Of a stretch of 21,991 nt of DNA, positions 1 through 6,450 are shown piece after piece. The notes beneath the pieces are model-generated. The model was not told where the DNA came from. It did not search any database and saw nothing but the letters and a program-made list of their open reading frames with translations. Position 1 is the first letter of the stretch. Each line of letters begins with the position of its first letter. Origin of the DNA: Chitinophagaceae bacterium (GTDB taxonomy: Bacteria > Bacteroidota > Bacteroidia > Chitinophagales > Chitinophagaceae); contig DNMB01000109.1 in NCBI GenBank assembly GCA_003489485.1, positions 1-21,991 on the forward strand. The letters are read 5' to 3'. The position numbers were made by a program, and so were the translations under genes.

Positions 1-393
1 TTGAGCAAGGTCCAACTTACCCCTTAAAAAAGCACGCTGGGTAAAATCGCCCGGGCGAGCCAGTCTCGCTCCCTCGATAATGCAGGCCGCTATGATCTCT
101 TGCAACACATACGGCGAACCATGACAACTAAACTCTATTACGTCTTCTCCAGTGTAAGACCTGGGATTCTTAAAGAGCGAAACCACTACCTCGTCGAGTG
201 TTCGTTGCTGATGGGTCAGTAAGCCCACATGCAGGGTGTGCGAAGGTTGTGCAGAGAGTTTCTTCGACAAGAACAACCGATCCGCAATAGACAAGGCGTC
301 GGGTCCGCTCATGCGAATGACCCCGATAGCGCCCACCCCCGGTGGTGTGGCCAATGCCACGATCGTATCGTCCCAACCCTGCAGTTTGTTCAT
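1..393 (-). CDS. mnmE: tRNA modification GTPase MnmE, N-terminal part (runs off the window)
   Basis: MnmE works with MnmG to place the (carboxymethyl)aminomethyl group on U34 of certain tRNAs. It binds a formyl-tetrahydrofolate-type cofactor through its N-terminal domain and hydrolyses GTP through a later G domain. Only the first 131 codons are here, all in the N-terminal domain, and the frame stays open to base 1. The diagnostic stretches are all present: IVALATPPGVGAIGVIRMSG (residues 11-30), SYTGEDVIEFSCHG (79-92) and ARPGDFTQRAFLRGKLDLAQ (112-131). The ATG at 393 is the natural start because it sits just before the family N-terminus. The G domain and the C-terminal cysteine motif lie outside the window and cannot be judged. 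The gene follows tonB on the same strand but is separated from it by a strong terminator, so it is probably an independent unit. Confidence 0.95.
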   Translation of the reverse strand, partial: MNKLQGWDDTIVALATPPGVGAIGVIRMSGPDALSIADRLFLSKKLSAQPSHTLHVGLLTHQQRTLDEVVVSLFKNPRSYTGEDVIEFSCHGSPYVLQEIIAACIIEGARLARPGDFTQRAFLRGKLDLAQ

Positions 394-399
394 CGGGAG

Positions 400-407
400 C
401 AAAAGTA
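400..407 (-). promoter_or_regulatory. Candidate -7 box of an mnmE promoter
   Basis: On the minus strand the eight bases TACTTTTG match the Bacteroidota -7 consensus TAnnTTTG. They lie between the tonB terminator and the mnmE ATG at 393. A start site about 7 bases downstream would fall at or next to the ATG, giving a leaderless or nearly leaderless mRNA. No clear -33 TTG is present at 17-23 bases upstream; that position falls in the terminator hairpin. It is a motif match only. Confidence 0.35.
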
Positions 408-411
408 ACTT

Positions 412-441
412 AAAAAAAAAGTCCCCTACGAAAGGGGACTT
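412..441 (-). terminator. Intrinsic terminator after tonB
   Basis: On the minus strand a perfect 8-bp stem, AAGTCCCC paired with GGGGACTT around a 7-base loop, is followed directly by an unbroken run of T (nine A on the plus strand, 412-420). It starts 22 bases after the tonB stop codon and ends just before mnmE, so it should end the exbB-exbD-exbD-tonB transcript. The stem arms are at 419-426 and 434-441. Confidence 0.9.
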
Positions 442-462
442 GATAAGATGTTGAACTCATTA

Positions 463-1284
463 TTATTCTCCCTCGACACGGAAGGTGATAGGCTGCTTAC
501 GATAGGCCTTTACCTGGCGACCATTTTGGATGGCGGGGTTCCATTTAGGACCACGCTTAATAACGCGCATAGCTTCTTCTTCCATGCCATATCCGTGGTT
601 GGTAAGGGCACGCACATCGCTAATGTTACCCTCTTTGTCTACCACGAACTGAACAACGGTAGTGTAAGTTCCTTCGGGAGCACCATTGTCGGTGGCTACC
701 TGACCGTTGGCATTGCGCTCCAAATACTGACGCCACTTGCTGTCACCGCCGGGAAAGCTGGCTTCGATCTCTACTTTGTCGAAGATCTTATTATCGTCGA
801 ACTTCTCTTCTACGATCTGCTTACCCTGGTCGATATCGACCGGTGCGGCCAGTCCCTCGTCCTTGATACCCTCTACGTTGACCACGTCGATCTTGGCTTC
901 TTTCAATTCTTCTTGTGGTGGCGGGGGTTTTTCTACTTCCTCATCCTTTTTGATGACAGGGGGAGTAAACTGCTTCATCTCTACCTTGGGAGGCTCCTGC
1001 TTGGGAGGAGGAGGCGGCGGAGGTGGCGGGGGTTCTTTTTCTTCTTGCTTTACATCTTGCAGGGTCATTTCGTTGATCTTGACCTTGGCATTGTCGTTAT
1101 CGCTGAGGGTCTTGTTCAAGAAAGAGATCAACAGGATCAATGCGGCCGTAGAGGCCGTGATGATCAGGGCGCGCTTAACGCGCTTGTTGTACGTCTTGCG
1201 CAGGTCATACGCACCGTACTCTTTGTTTCTCCCCTCAAAGACGATATCGAGAATGTCTGCTGTTAATATTTTATTTAATTCCAT
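463..1284 (-). CDS. tonB: Energy transducer TonB
   Basis: This is a 273-residue TonB, which spans the periplasm and passes energy from the ExbB/ExbD motor to TonB-dependent outer-membrane receptors. Residues 11-40 carry the N-terminal segment commonly seen in Bacteroidota TonB proteins (GRNKEYGAYDLRKTYNKRV at 18-36). One membrane helix follows at about 39-57. A periplasmic linker contains ten consecutive prolines (85-94) and further Pro/Glu/Lys-rich stretches to about 130. The C-terminal domain (about 175-273) contains the family-like FPGGDSKW..YL start and the VVQFVVDKEGNISDV strand region. It is last in the exbB-exbD-exbD-tonB operon, 18 bases after exbD, with a terminator behind it. The poly-proline codons are mixed (CCG, CCA, CCC and CCT), so the tract is not an obvious slippage repeat. 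Confidence 0.95.
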   Translation of the reverse strand: MELNKILTADILDIVFEGRNKEYGAYDLRKTYNKRVKRALIITASTAALILLISFLNKTLSDNDNAKVKINEMTLQDVKQEEKEPPPPPPPPPPKQEPPKVEMKQFTPPVIKKDEEVEKPPPPQEELKEAKIDVVNVEGIKDEGLAAPVDIDQGKQIVEEKFDDNKIFDKVEIEASFPGGDSKWRQYLERNANGQVATDNGAPEGTYTTVVQFVVDKEGNISDVRALTNHGYGMEEEAMRVIKRGPKWNPAIQNGRQVKAYRKQPITFRVEGE

Positions 1285-1302
1285 GCTCTTTTTTTTCAGT
1301 TA

Positions 1303-1929
1303 CTACTTGATACCGTTGGACTCTTCTGTCTTTTTGATCAGCTCGTATTCGACCTCGCCGATCTTGACCATTGCGTAGGTACGCACCTGATTGATGGTCA
1401 TCTCATCGAGGATGTCTACCGTGTTTTTGTAGGTGGCATCATCGCTGGGTTTGATGATGACTACAAAATCTTTATCGGCGCAATTGCTGACAGGCTTACC
1501 CTTTGCTTTGGCCTCGGCCTCGCAGGCGGGGTCAGGACGTTGGTAATAGCGATCCATCACCTCTTTCTTTTTGTTGACGATGATATCGCGGATCCCCTTA
1601 AAGGTGGTCTGCTTAAAGTTGTTGCCCGTGGCATCTACCACCAGCTTTCCTTCGTAGTAGTACACCTGATCGCCCTTGCCCAGCATGATGGTGAGCACCG
1701 AAGATTCCTTTACCTCGGTTTGCTCGTCTTGCTTCTTAATATCCTTTGGCATATTAAGATCGAGCGTGGTGGGAGAGCTCATGGTCGCGGTAAACACAAA
1801 GAATGTGATCAGCAGGAACCCAAGGTCCACCATGGGGGTCATGTCTACCCGGGTAGAAAGTTTTTTGGCTTTCTTTACGCCCGGGCCCTTTTTACCGCCC
1901 TGTTCTGCACCACTATCTATACTTGCCAT
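1303..1929 (-). CDS. exbD: Biopolymer transport protein ExbD/TolR (first paralogue)
   Basis: ExbD is the plug-like subunit of the ExbB-ExbD proton motor in the inner membrane. The 208-residue protein has a basic cytoplasmic tail (11-27) and a single membrane helix (about 34-52). The helix carries the signature DMTPMVDLGFLLITFFVF, in which Asp35 matches the proton-carrying aspartate of ExbD/TolR. The rest is a periplasmic domain ending with the NQVRTYAMVKIGEVEYELIK strand-helix region. It is longer than the about 140 residues of the E. coli protein because of a central insertion (about 95-155) that holds the only two cysteines, C136 and C150. It lies between exbD2 and tonB, with gaps of 27 and 18 bases. 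Its exact partner role relative to the second ExbD cannot be told from sequence. Confidence 0.93.
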   Translation of the reverse strand: MASIDSGAEQGGKKGPGVKKAKKLSTRVDMTPMVDLGFLLITFFVFTATMSSPTTLDLNMPKDIKKQDEQTEVKESSVLTIMLGKGDQVYYYEGKLVVDATGNNFKQTTFKGIRDIIVNKKKEVMDRYYQRPDPACEAEAKAKGKPVSNCADKDFVVIIKPSDDATYKNTVDILDEMTINQVRTYAMVKIGEVEYELIKKTEESNGIK

Positions 1930-1956
1930 AGTGTAATGTAATTGGAGTTAGATAAT

Positions 1957-2610
1957 TTATTTTTTCTCTTGCTCAGATTTGTACAAGGCCGTTCCAACCG
2001 GTACATCATCTAGTTGAGTGACCAGGTTGTACTTGAACTCCTCGTTCTTTTTGAGCGCCTGCACCACCGCATTGAAGGTCGGGTACTTCGAAAGTCCGTC
2101 TCCTTTAATGAGGTAATTCAGCTTTTCTCCGGCAAAGGCCGCCTTGGCTTCCTTGATCCACCAAACCAGCTGGTTGTTGAGCGTATCGAGCACGGGAATA
2201 CCGGGCTGACTCAGCTTGGTCTGATCTTTAAAATCGGTGGCCAGCAACTGCTTTAATCCACCAAAAGGAACACCCACTAGGTAGGTCTTGCGGAAATTAG
2301 ACATCTCATCAGGCGATAGTCCCAGGTTTTGACTGGTATTGATACCGCGGATGATCGCATCGTACTTGGAGGGGTCTTTTTCGGAGAGAACAGTAAAGTA
2401 AACCCTGTTGGCCGAGTCGATCGAGATCATCACGGCATTATTCTCTGGTAATTTTTGCGACAGCACCGAGCCGGGCGTAGTGATCTCCACGGGCTCCGGC
2501 GGCTTGAACTTTGTCGCCATAATAAAGAAGGATAGGATCAAGAAGGCTATGTCCACAAAGGGGGTCATATCCGTGTCCGTACTCCTCTTTGGTATCTTGG
2601 CACTTGGCAT
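1957..2610 (-). CDS. exbD: Biopolymer transport protein ExbD/TolR (second paralogue)
   Basis: This second ExbD-family protein, 217 residues, is directly downstream of exbB. The signature DMTPFVDIAFLILSFFIMAT sits in the single membrane helix (about 16-33), with Asp20 in the position of the proton-carrying aspartate. After the helix comes PPEPVEITTPGS, then a periplasmic domain interrupted by an extra segment of roughly 70 residues (about 80-160). The usual C-terminal half follows, ending LNYLIKGDGLSKYPTFNAVV and a short tail. It shares the membrane motif with the neighbouring ExbD but little else, so the two look like specialised subunits and not a recent duplication. The basic N-terminus is short. 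The gap to exbB is 58 bases. There are no cysteines. Confidence 0.92.
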   Translation of the reverse strand: MPSAKIPKRSTDTDMTPFVDIAFLILSFFIMATKFKPPEPVEITTPGSVLSQKLPENNAVMISIDSANRVYFTVLSEKDPSKYDAIIRGINTSQNLGLSPDEMSNFRKTYLVGVPFGGLKQLLATDFKDQTKLSQPGIPVLDTLNNQLVWWIKEAKAAFAGEKLNYLIKGDGLSKYPTFNAVVQALKKNEEFKYNLVTQLDDVPVGTALYKSEQEKK

Positions 2611-2668
2611 GGGTACGAAAATTTAATTGGATGAATGGATAGTACGTTGCAAAAAAATGCAGCTTGTA

Positions 2669-3529
2669 TTATTTATACAAAGAAGCAAAGCTTTGCGTAA
2701 GCGTAAAACCAGACTCATCTATACCATGTGTGATAGAATCAATTCGGGTAGTGAACATGTTGTACAAGATCAGGGCAATGGCTGATGTACCGATACCGAG
2801 AGCCGTGTTATAGAGGGCCTCAGAGATACCAACCGCCAGGTCAGCCGCGGCACCACCACCACCTTCTTCACCGAGAGCGGCGAAAGAACGGATCATACCG
2901 AGTACCGTTCCAAGCAGGGCGATCAGGGTACCGACAGATGTGATCGTAGAAAGGAACACCAGATTTTTTTGCAGCATGGGCAATTCCAGTGCAGTGGCCT
3001 CCTCTACTTCCTTTTGAATGGCGATCACTTTTTGATCGGTAGACATGCCCGATTCATTGATCATCTCTTTGTAACGACGCAGACCGGCCTTCATTACGTT
3101 GCCTACTGAACCTTTTTGCTTATCGCACTCGGCAAGGGCAGCATCCACGTTGCGGCTAGCGAGTTGAAATTGGATCTTGCGAACGAAATCGTCAATGGGT
3201 CCGTTGCCCAATGCACGACGAATGGTCAGGTAACGCTCGATAGAGAATACCACTACCATTAAAAACATTCCGATCAGCAGGGGTACGATAATTCCTCCCT
3301 CGTAGATGCGATGAAAGGCATCTTTGGGACCCATGTGGTGAGGCCAGAATCCTCCAGAAGGATCGGGTTCATTGAATCCAGAAGCATCTCCCATCATAAA
3401 ACGCCAGATAGAATAGCCTGCGAGTACACACACGAGAGGAGCGATCCAAGAAATGGAATTTCCGCCATGCTTAGCAGGAGCTGAAGAAGATTTAGAAGCA
3501 GCTGTTGCAGTTGGTTTAGTCTCTGCCAT
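2669..3529 (-). CDS. exbB: MotA/TolQ/ExbB proton channel family protein
   Basis: ExbB forms the pentameric membrane scaffold of the TonB-energising motor. The 286-residue protein starts with an Ala/Ser/Lys-rich cytoplasmic tail (1-25). It has four predicted membrane helices at about 28-45, 78-97, 190-213 and 236-258; ExbB and TolQ usually have three, and the extra first helix is common in larger versions. The family core is clear: SIERYLTIRRALG (96-108), TSVGTLIALLGTVLGMIRSF (197-216) and ISEALYNTALGIGTSAIAL (235-253). A glycine/alanine loop (EEGGGGAAAD, 221-230) precedes the last helix. It is first in the exbB-exbD-exbD-tonB operon. A 188-base intergenic region upstream, the longest in the window, is the logical place for the operon promoter. 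Confidence 0.94.
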   Translation of the reverse strand: MAETKPTATAASKSSSAPAKHGGNSISWIAPLVCVLAGYSIWRFMMGDASGFNEPDPSGGFWPHHMGPKDAFHRIYEGGIIVPLLIGMFLMVVVFSIERYLTIRRALGNGPIDDFVRKIQFQLASRNVDAALAECDKQKGSVGNVMKAGLRRYKEMINESGMSTDQKVIAIQKEVEEATALELPMLQKNLVFLSTITSVGTLIALLGTVLGMIRSFAALGEEGGGGAAADLAVGISEALYNTALGIGTSAIALILYNMFTTRIDSITHGIDESGFTLTQSFASLYK

Positions 3530-3581
3530 GATCGTTGTTTTTTAGTGTTGAGTTATTAGGTTTTAAAGTTTTAAAAACACC

Positions 3582-3599
3582 CCTTCGTGTTACCGAAGG
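3582..3599 (-). terminator. Possible terminator of the upstream permease, or leader hairpin of exbB
   Basis: A 6-bp stem, CCTTCG/CGAAGG around a 6-base loop, lies in the 188-base gap between the ABC permease and exbB. On the minus strand it is followed by GGGGTGTTTTTAAAA, so it resembles a weak intrinsic terminator, although the T run begins several bases after the stem. It lies 118 bases after the permease stop and 52 bases before the exbB start, so it could equally be a structure in the exbB leader. The rest of the gap is AT-rich. A poor promoter candidate, TTG-N16-TAACTTG, is readable at 3630-3605, and there is no perfect TAnnTTTG. Confidence 0.35.
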
Positions 3600-3717
3600 A
3601 GGGTCAAGTTAAGGATTTTTTGAAATGCAATAACCCGAACCAATTAATTTGATATTAATTTGACGGAGGCTGCCAAAAACGGCAAAAAAGAGGGTAAAAA
3701 TTGTGGAAAATCAGGGG

Positions 3718-5001
3718 TTACTCGTAACGAAGCGCCTCTATGGGGTTTAGCTTACCGGCTTTGCGGGCAGGATAGAGACCTGCCAGCAGCCCAACCAGGG
3801 TACAAATGAAGATACCATAGAACACCCAATTCCAGGGAATCACAAACCCGGTGCCCAGCACGAGCGCAAATAGATTGCCCACCGCTACCCCCAGCAAGAT
3901 CCCGAACAGGGCACCCAATACACTGATGATGATCGCCTCGAGCAAGAACTGACGGCTTACCATTTTTCGCTTGCCGCCGATAGCCTTGATCAGTCCTACT
4001 TCGCGGGTACGTTCCGAAACAGACACAAGCATGATGTTCATAAGACCGATGGCGGCGCCAATGAGCGTGATCAGCCCGATCACAGTAGCCGAGATGGTAA
4101 GAAAGCCCAAACTGTTCATGGCTTTTTCAGCAATGCTGTCGCTGCGGTCGATCACAAAATTATTTTCTTCGGTGGTATGCAAACGCCGCACAGAGCGAAA
4201 CAATGATTCGGCCTCACCCATGGCGGCAGGCACGAGTTCTATCTGTGAGGCCTGTATGGCTATGTTAAAAGAACCGGCTCCTCCAAAATTGCGATAGACA
4301 TTATTGTATGATGTCACGATCATGTTATCGCGACTGAATCCGAAAGAAGAACCCTTACTCTCGAGCACCCCCAAGACCCTATACGGGATCGAGTTGACGC
4401 GAACGACTTTGTTGACCGCCGAACGATACCCCTGTTTGAACAACTTGTTGGCTACATCAAAACCCAATAGGCAAACATTACGACCCGTCTGCACATCGAT
4501 ACTATTCATGTTGCGGCCTGTCTCGATGGTAAAGCCATTGAGGGCAAGAAAATTTTCATCCCCACCCTGCACCATTACATTGGGGCTGGTCTTAAGGGTC
4601 TCGTAAGACACGATCGAATTGCGCCCCCCGAACAAACTGATGCTTTTGACCGACGGAAAATCAAACGTAGATAAAAAAAGCTCGGCCTGATCGCGGGATA
4701 TTTTTTTGTCGAGATTCGAAGTGCGCTCTTTTTTCTTTCCTTTCTTGGAGAGCTTCATGTCGTTGCCATCCCCACCGCCGCCAAAGCGAATGTTTCGGGC
4801 CTTGTAGCGAATGGTAAAGCCACTGGCACCCATACTGGAAAAACTCTCGGTGAACTTCTGGTTCATGGCCTCGATCGCGGTGATGATGCCTACCAGGGCC
4901 ATGATACCAAATGCAATGATAGACACGGTCAAGCCGGTTCGAAGCCGGTTGCCCCGTATGGTGCGAAAGGCAAGTGAGAATATGTCTGCGAACTTCATCA
5001 T
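3718..5001 (-). CDS. ABC transporter permease, MacB/FtsX type
   Basis: This 427-residue protein has the layout of a MacB-type permease, a family whose members move substrates or transmit force in the envelope and do not form a classical channel. One membrane helix near the N-terminus (about 23-43) is followed by a large periplasmic domain (about 45-295). An FtsX domain with three helices (about 303-325, 353-378 and 391-410) completes it. The cytoplasmic coupling segment ERTREVGLIKAIGGKRK (330-346) and the C-terminal GLYPARKAGKLNPIEALRYE (408-427) are textbook for the family. A glycine- and lysine-rich insert (74-100) follows the first helix region. Two ATG codons are adjacent (5001 and 4998). 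It lies 66 bases after nuoN on the same strand. No ATP-binding (MacB/LolD-like) subunit and no periplasmic adaptor is encoded in the window, so its substrate is unknown and its ATPase must be elsewhere. Confidence 0.9.
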   Translation of the reverse strand: MMKFADIFSLAFRTIRGNRLRTGLTVSIIAFGIMALVGIITAIEAMNQKFTESFSSMGASGFTIRYKARNIRFGGGGDGNDMKLSKKGKKKERTSNLDKKISRDQAELFLSTFDFPSVKSISLFGGRNSIVSYETLKTSPNVMVQGGDENFLALNGFTIETGRNMNSIDVQTGRNVCLLGFDVANKLFKQGYRSAVNKVVRVNSIPYRVLGVLESKGSSFGFSRDNMIVTSYNNVYRNFGGAGSFNIAIQASQIELVPAAMGEAESLFRSVRRLHTTEENNFVIDRSDSIAEKAMNSLGFLTISATVIGLITLIGAAIGLMNIMLVSVSERTREVGLIKAIGGKRKMVSRQFLLEAIIISVLGALFGILLGVAVGNLFALVLGTGFVIPWNWVFYGIFICTLVGLLAGLYPARKAGKLNPIEALRYE

Positions 5002-5067
5002 CGAAAGGTGAAGGTACCACCGCTACGGCCCTCCGCAAAGAAAAGCTTGATGAGCGGTAAAAGGAGA

Positions 5068-6438
5068 TCAGAAATAAAGCAACCCGATCAGCCACTCAGG
5101 GAACAGGCCTAACACGACGACCGATAGGGCCATCACCAATAACTGGGCGGTAAACAGGTTGTCGAATACAAGGGGCTCTGGCTGGGTGACAGGCTTAAAG
5201 TACATGGCCTGAATGACCCTGAAATAGTAATACACGCTAACGGCAGCCATGATCAGCGCAAAGAGCGCCAGCCACAAACTCATTCCCAATGCCGCCTTGA
5301 TCATATAGAATTTGGCGAGGAACCCGCCCGTGAGCGGTATGCCGGCGAGTGAGAGAAAAAAGATGGCCAGTGCGGCGGCTACCCAGGGGTAACGGCCGGC
5401 CATACCGTTAAATGCCTCGAACGAATAATCCTTCATTCGCGTAAGCACCGCAAAAATTCCGATGGTGGCCAATGAGTAGGCGGCAGCATACAACAGTAGC
5501 CCTTCTTTGGCTGCCGTGTTCATGGCATAGACCGCCAACAACATGAAACCGGCCTGGGCAATACTGGAATAAGAGAGCATGCGCTTTACACTCTGCTGAA
5601 AAACTGCAGTAACATTACCTACAAGCATAGTAAGAGCGGCAAGCACCGCTACCCACCATTGCCAGGTACTGAGCTGCAAGGCAAAGCTTCGGTCAAACAA
5701 TCGTACAAAGGCTGCAAAGACGGCCACTTTTACTACGGTCGCCATAAATGAGGTGAACACGGTGGGAGCACCATCATATACATCCGGGGTCCAAAAATGA
5801 AAAGGGGCGGCAGACACCTTAAAGGCCATCGCGATCATAAGAAGTAACATACCCGATACCAGCAAAGAACTGGATAGACGTATGGAATCGGCCACGCTAG
5901 TGAGGGCAAAACTTCCGCGGGCTCCGTACACCAAGGCGATTCCCATCAATAAGATACCAGATGAAAAAGCACCCAGTAAAAAATACTTTAATGAAGCTTC
6001 GTTGCTCTTTAAATTCTTCTTGTCGCTTCCGGTCAATATATAGAGCGGAATAGTGATGATCTCTATGCCAAGGAACAGCATCAACAACGACTCAAAGGCG
6101 CTGACCATGAGCATTCCGCATATAATAAAGAACAAGAGCGCCAGATAATCGGAAAGGTTATTGCCGATCTTTTCCATGGCAGACCCACTGATCATCACGT
6201 AGCACAGTACCGCTGCCAATATAATCGTATTGAACAATAAGGAATAGGTTTCGAACTGCAACATACCGGTGGTATCGATCGACACCAGTTGCCAGCCCTG
6301 CAGCTCGGCTAGGTTAAGACCCAGCAAGATCGCAATGCCTATCAATGCGATGGTACGAATGGTTGCAGCACGTTTAATGGCGATGCCGCTAAACATCATG
6401 ATCACTCCCCATAAAGCCGAAACAAGTAATGCATTCAT
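5068..6438 (-). CDS. nuoN: NADH-quinone oxidoreductase subunit N
   Basis: NuoN is one of the three antiporter-like membrane subunits through which complex I pumps protons. The 456-residue protein is hydrophobic throughout, consistent with about 14 helices. The key charged residues of the family are visible: Glu126 in LGIEIITIPLYILTGS, Lys207 in AMAFKVSAAPFHFWTPDVYDG, and Lys237 in the following helix. The length is close to the usual 450-500. It is the last gene of the nuo operon, 12 bases after nuoM. No convincing terminator follows it before the ABC permease, so read-through into that gene is possible. Confidence 0.97.
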   Translation of the reverse strand: MNALLVSALWGVIMMFSGIAIKRAATIRTIALIGIAILLGLNLAELQGWQLVSIDTTGMLQFETYSLLFNTIILAAVLCYVMISGSAMEKIGNNLSDYLALLFFIICGMLMVSAFESLLMLFLGIEIITIPLYILTGSDKKNLKSNEASLKYFLLGAFSSGILLMGIALVYGARGSFALTSVADSIRLSSSLLVSGMLLLMIAMAFKVSAAPFHFWTPDVYDGAPTVFTSFMATVVKVAVFAAFVRLFDRSFALQLSTWQWWVAVLAALTMLVGNVTAVFQQSVKRMLSYSSIAQAGFMLLAVYAMNTAAKEGLLLYAAAYSLATIGIFAVLTRMKDYSFEAFNGMAGRYPWVAAALAIFFLSLAGIPLTGGFLAKFYMIKAALGMSLWLALFALIMAAVSVYYYFRVIQAMYFKPVTQPEPLVFDNLFTAQLLVMALSVVVLGLFPEWLIGLLYF

Positions 6439-6450
6439 ATATCGGAGTAC

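Noticed and set aside
1004..1033. GGN-rich tract in tonB as a phase-variable repeat
   Set aside because: It encodes ten prolines with mixed third bases (GGA, GGC, GGT, GGG on the plus strand), so it is not a uniform repeat unit prone to slippage.
448..1378. Two long plus-strand open frames (272 and 213 codons) opposite tonB
   Set aside because: They mirror tonB, which has clear family motifs. Their products are Gly/Leu/Arg/Phe-rich or Ser/Gly-rich, as expected from antisense reading of proline- and lysine-rich codons, and there is no supporting start context.
5002..5067. Terminator between nuoN and the ABC permease
   Set aside because: The gap has short GC-rich inverted segments but no stable stem followed by a T run on the minus strand.
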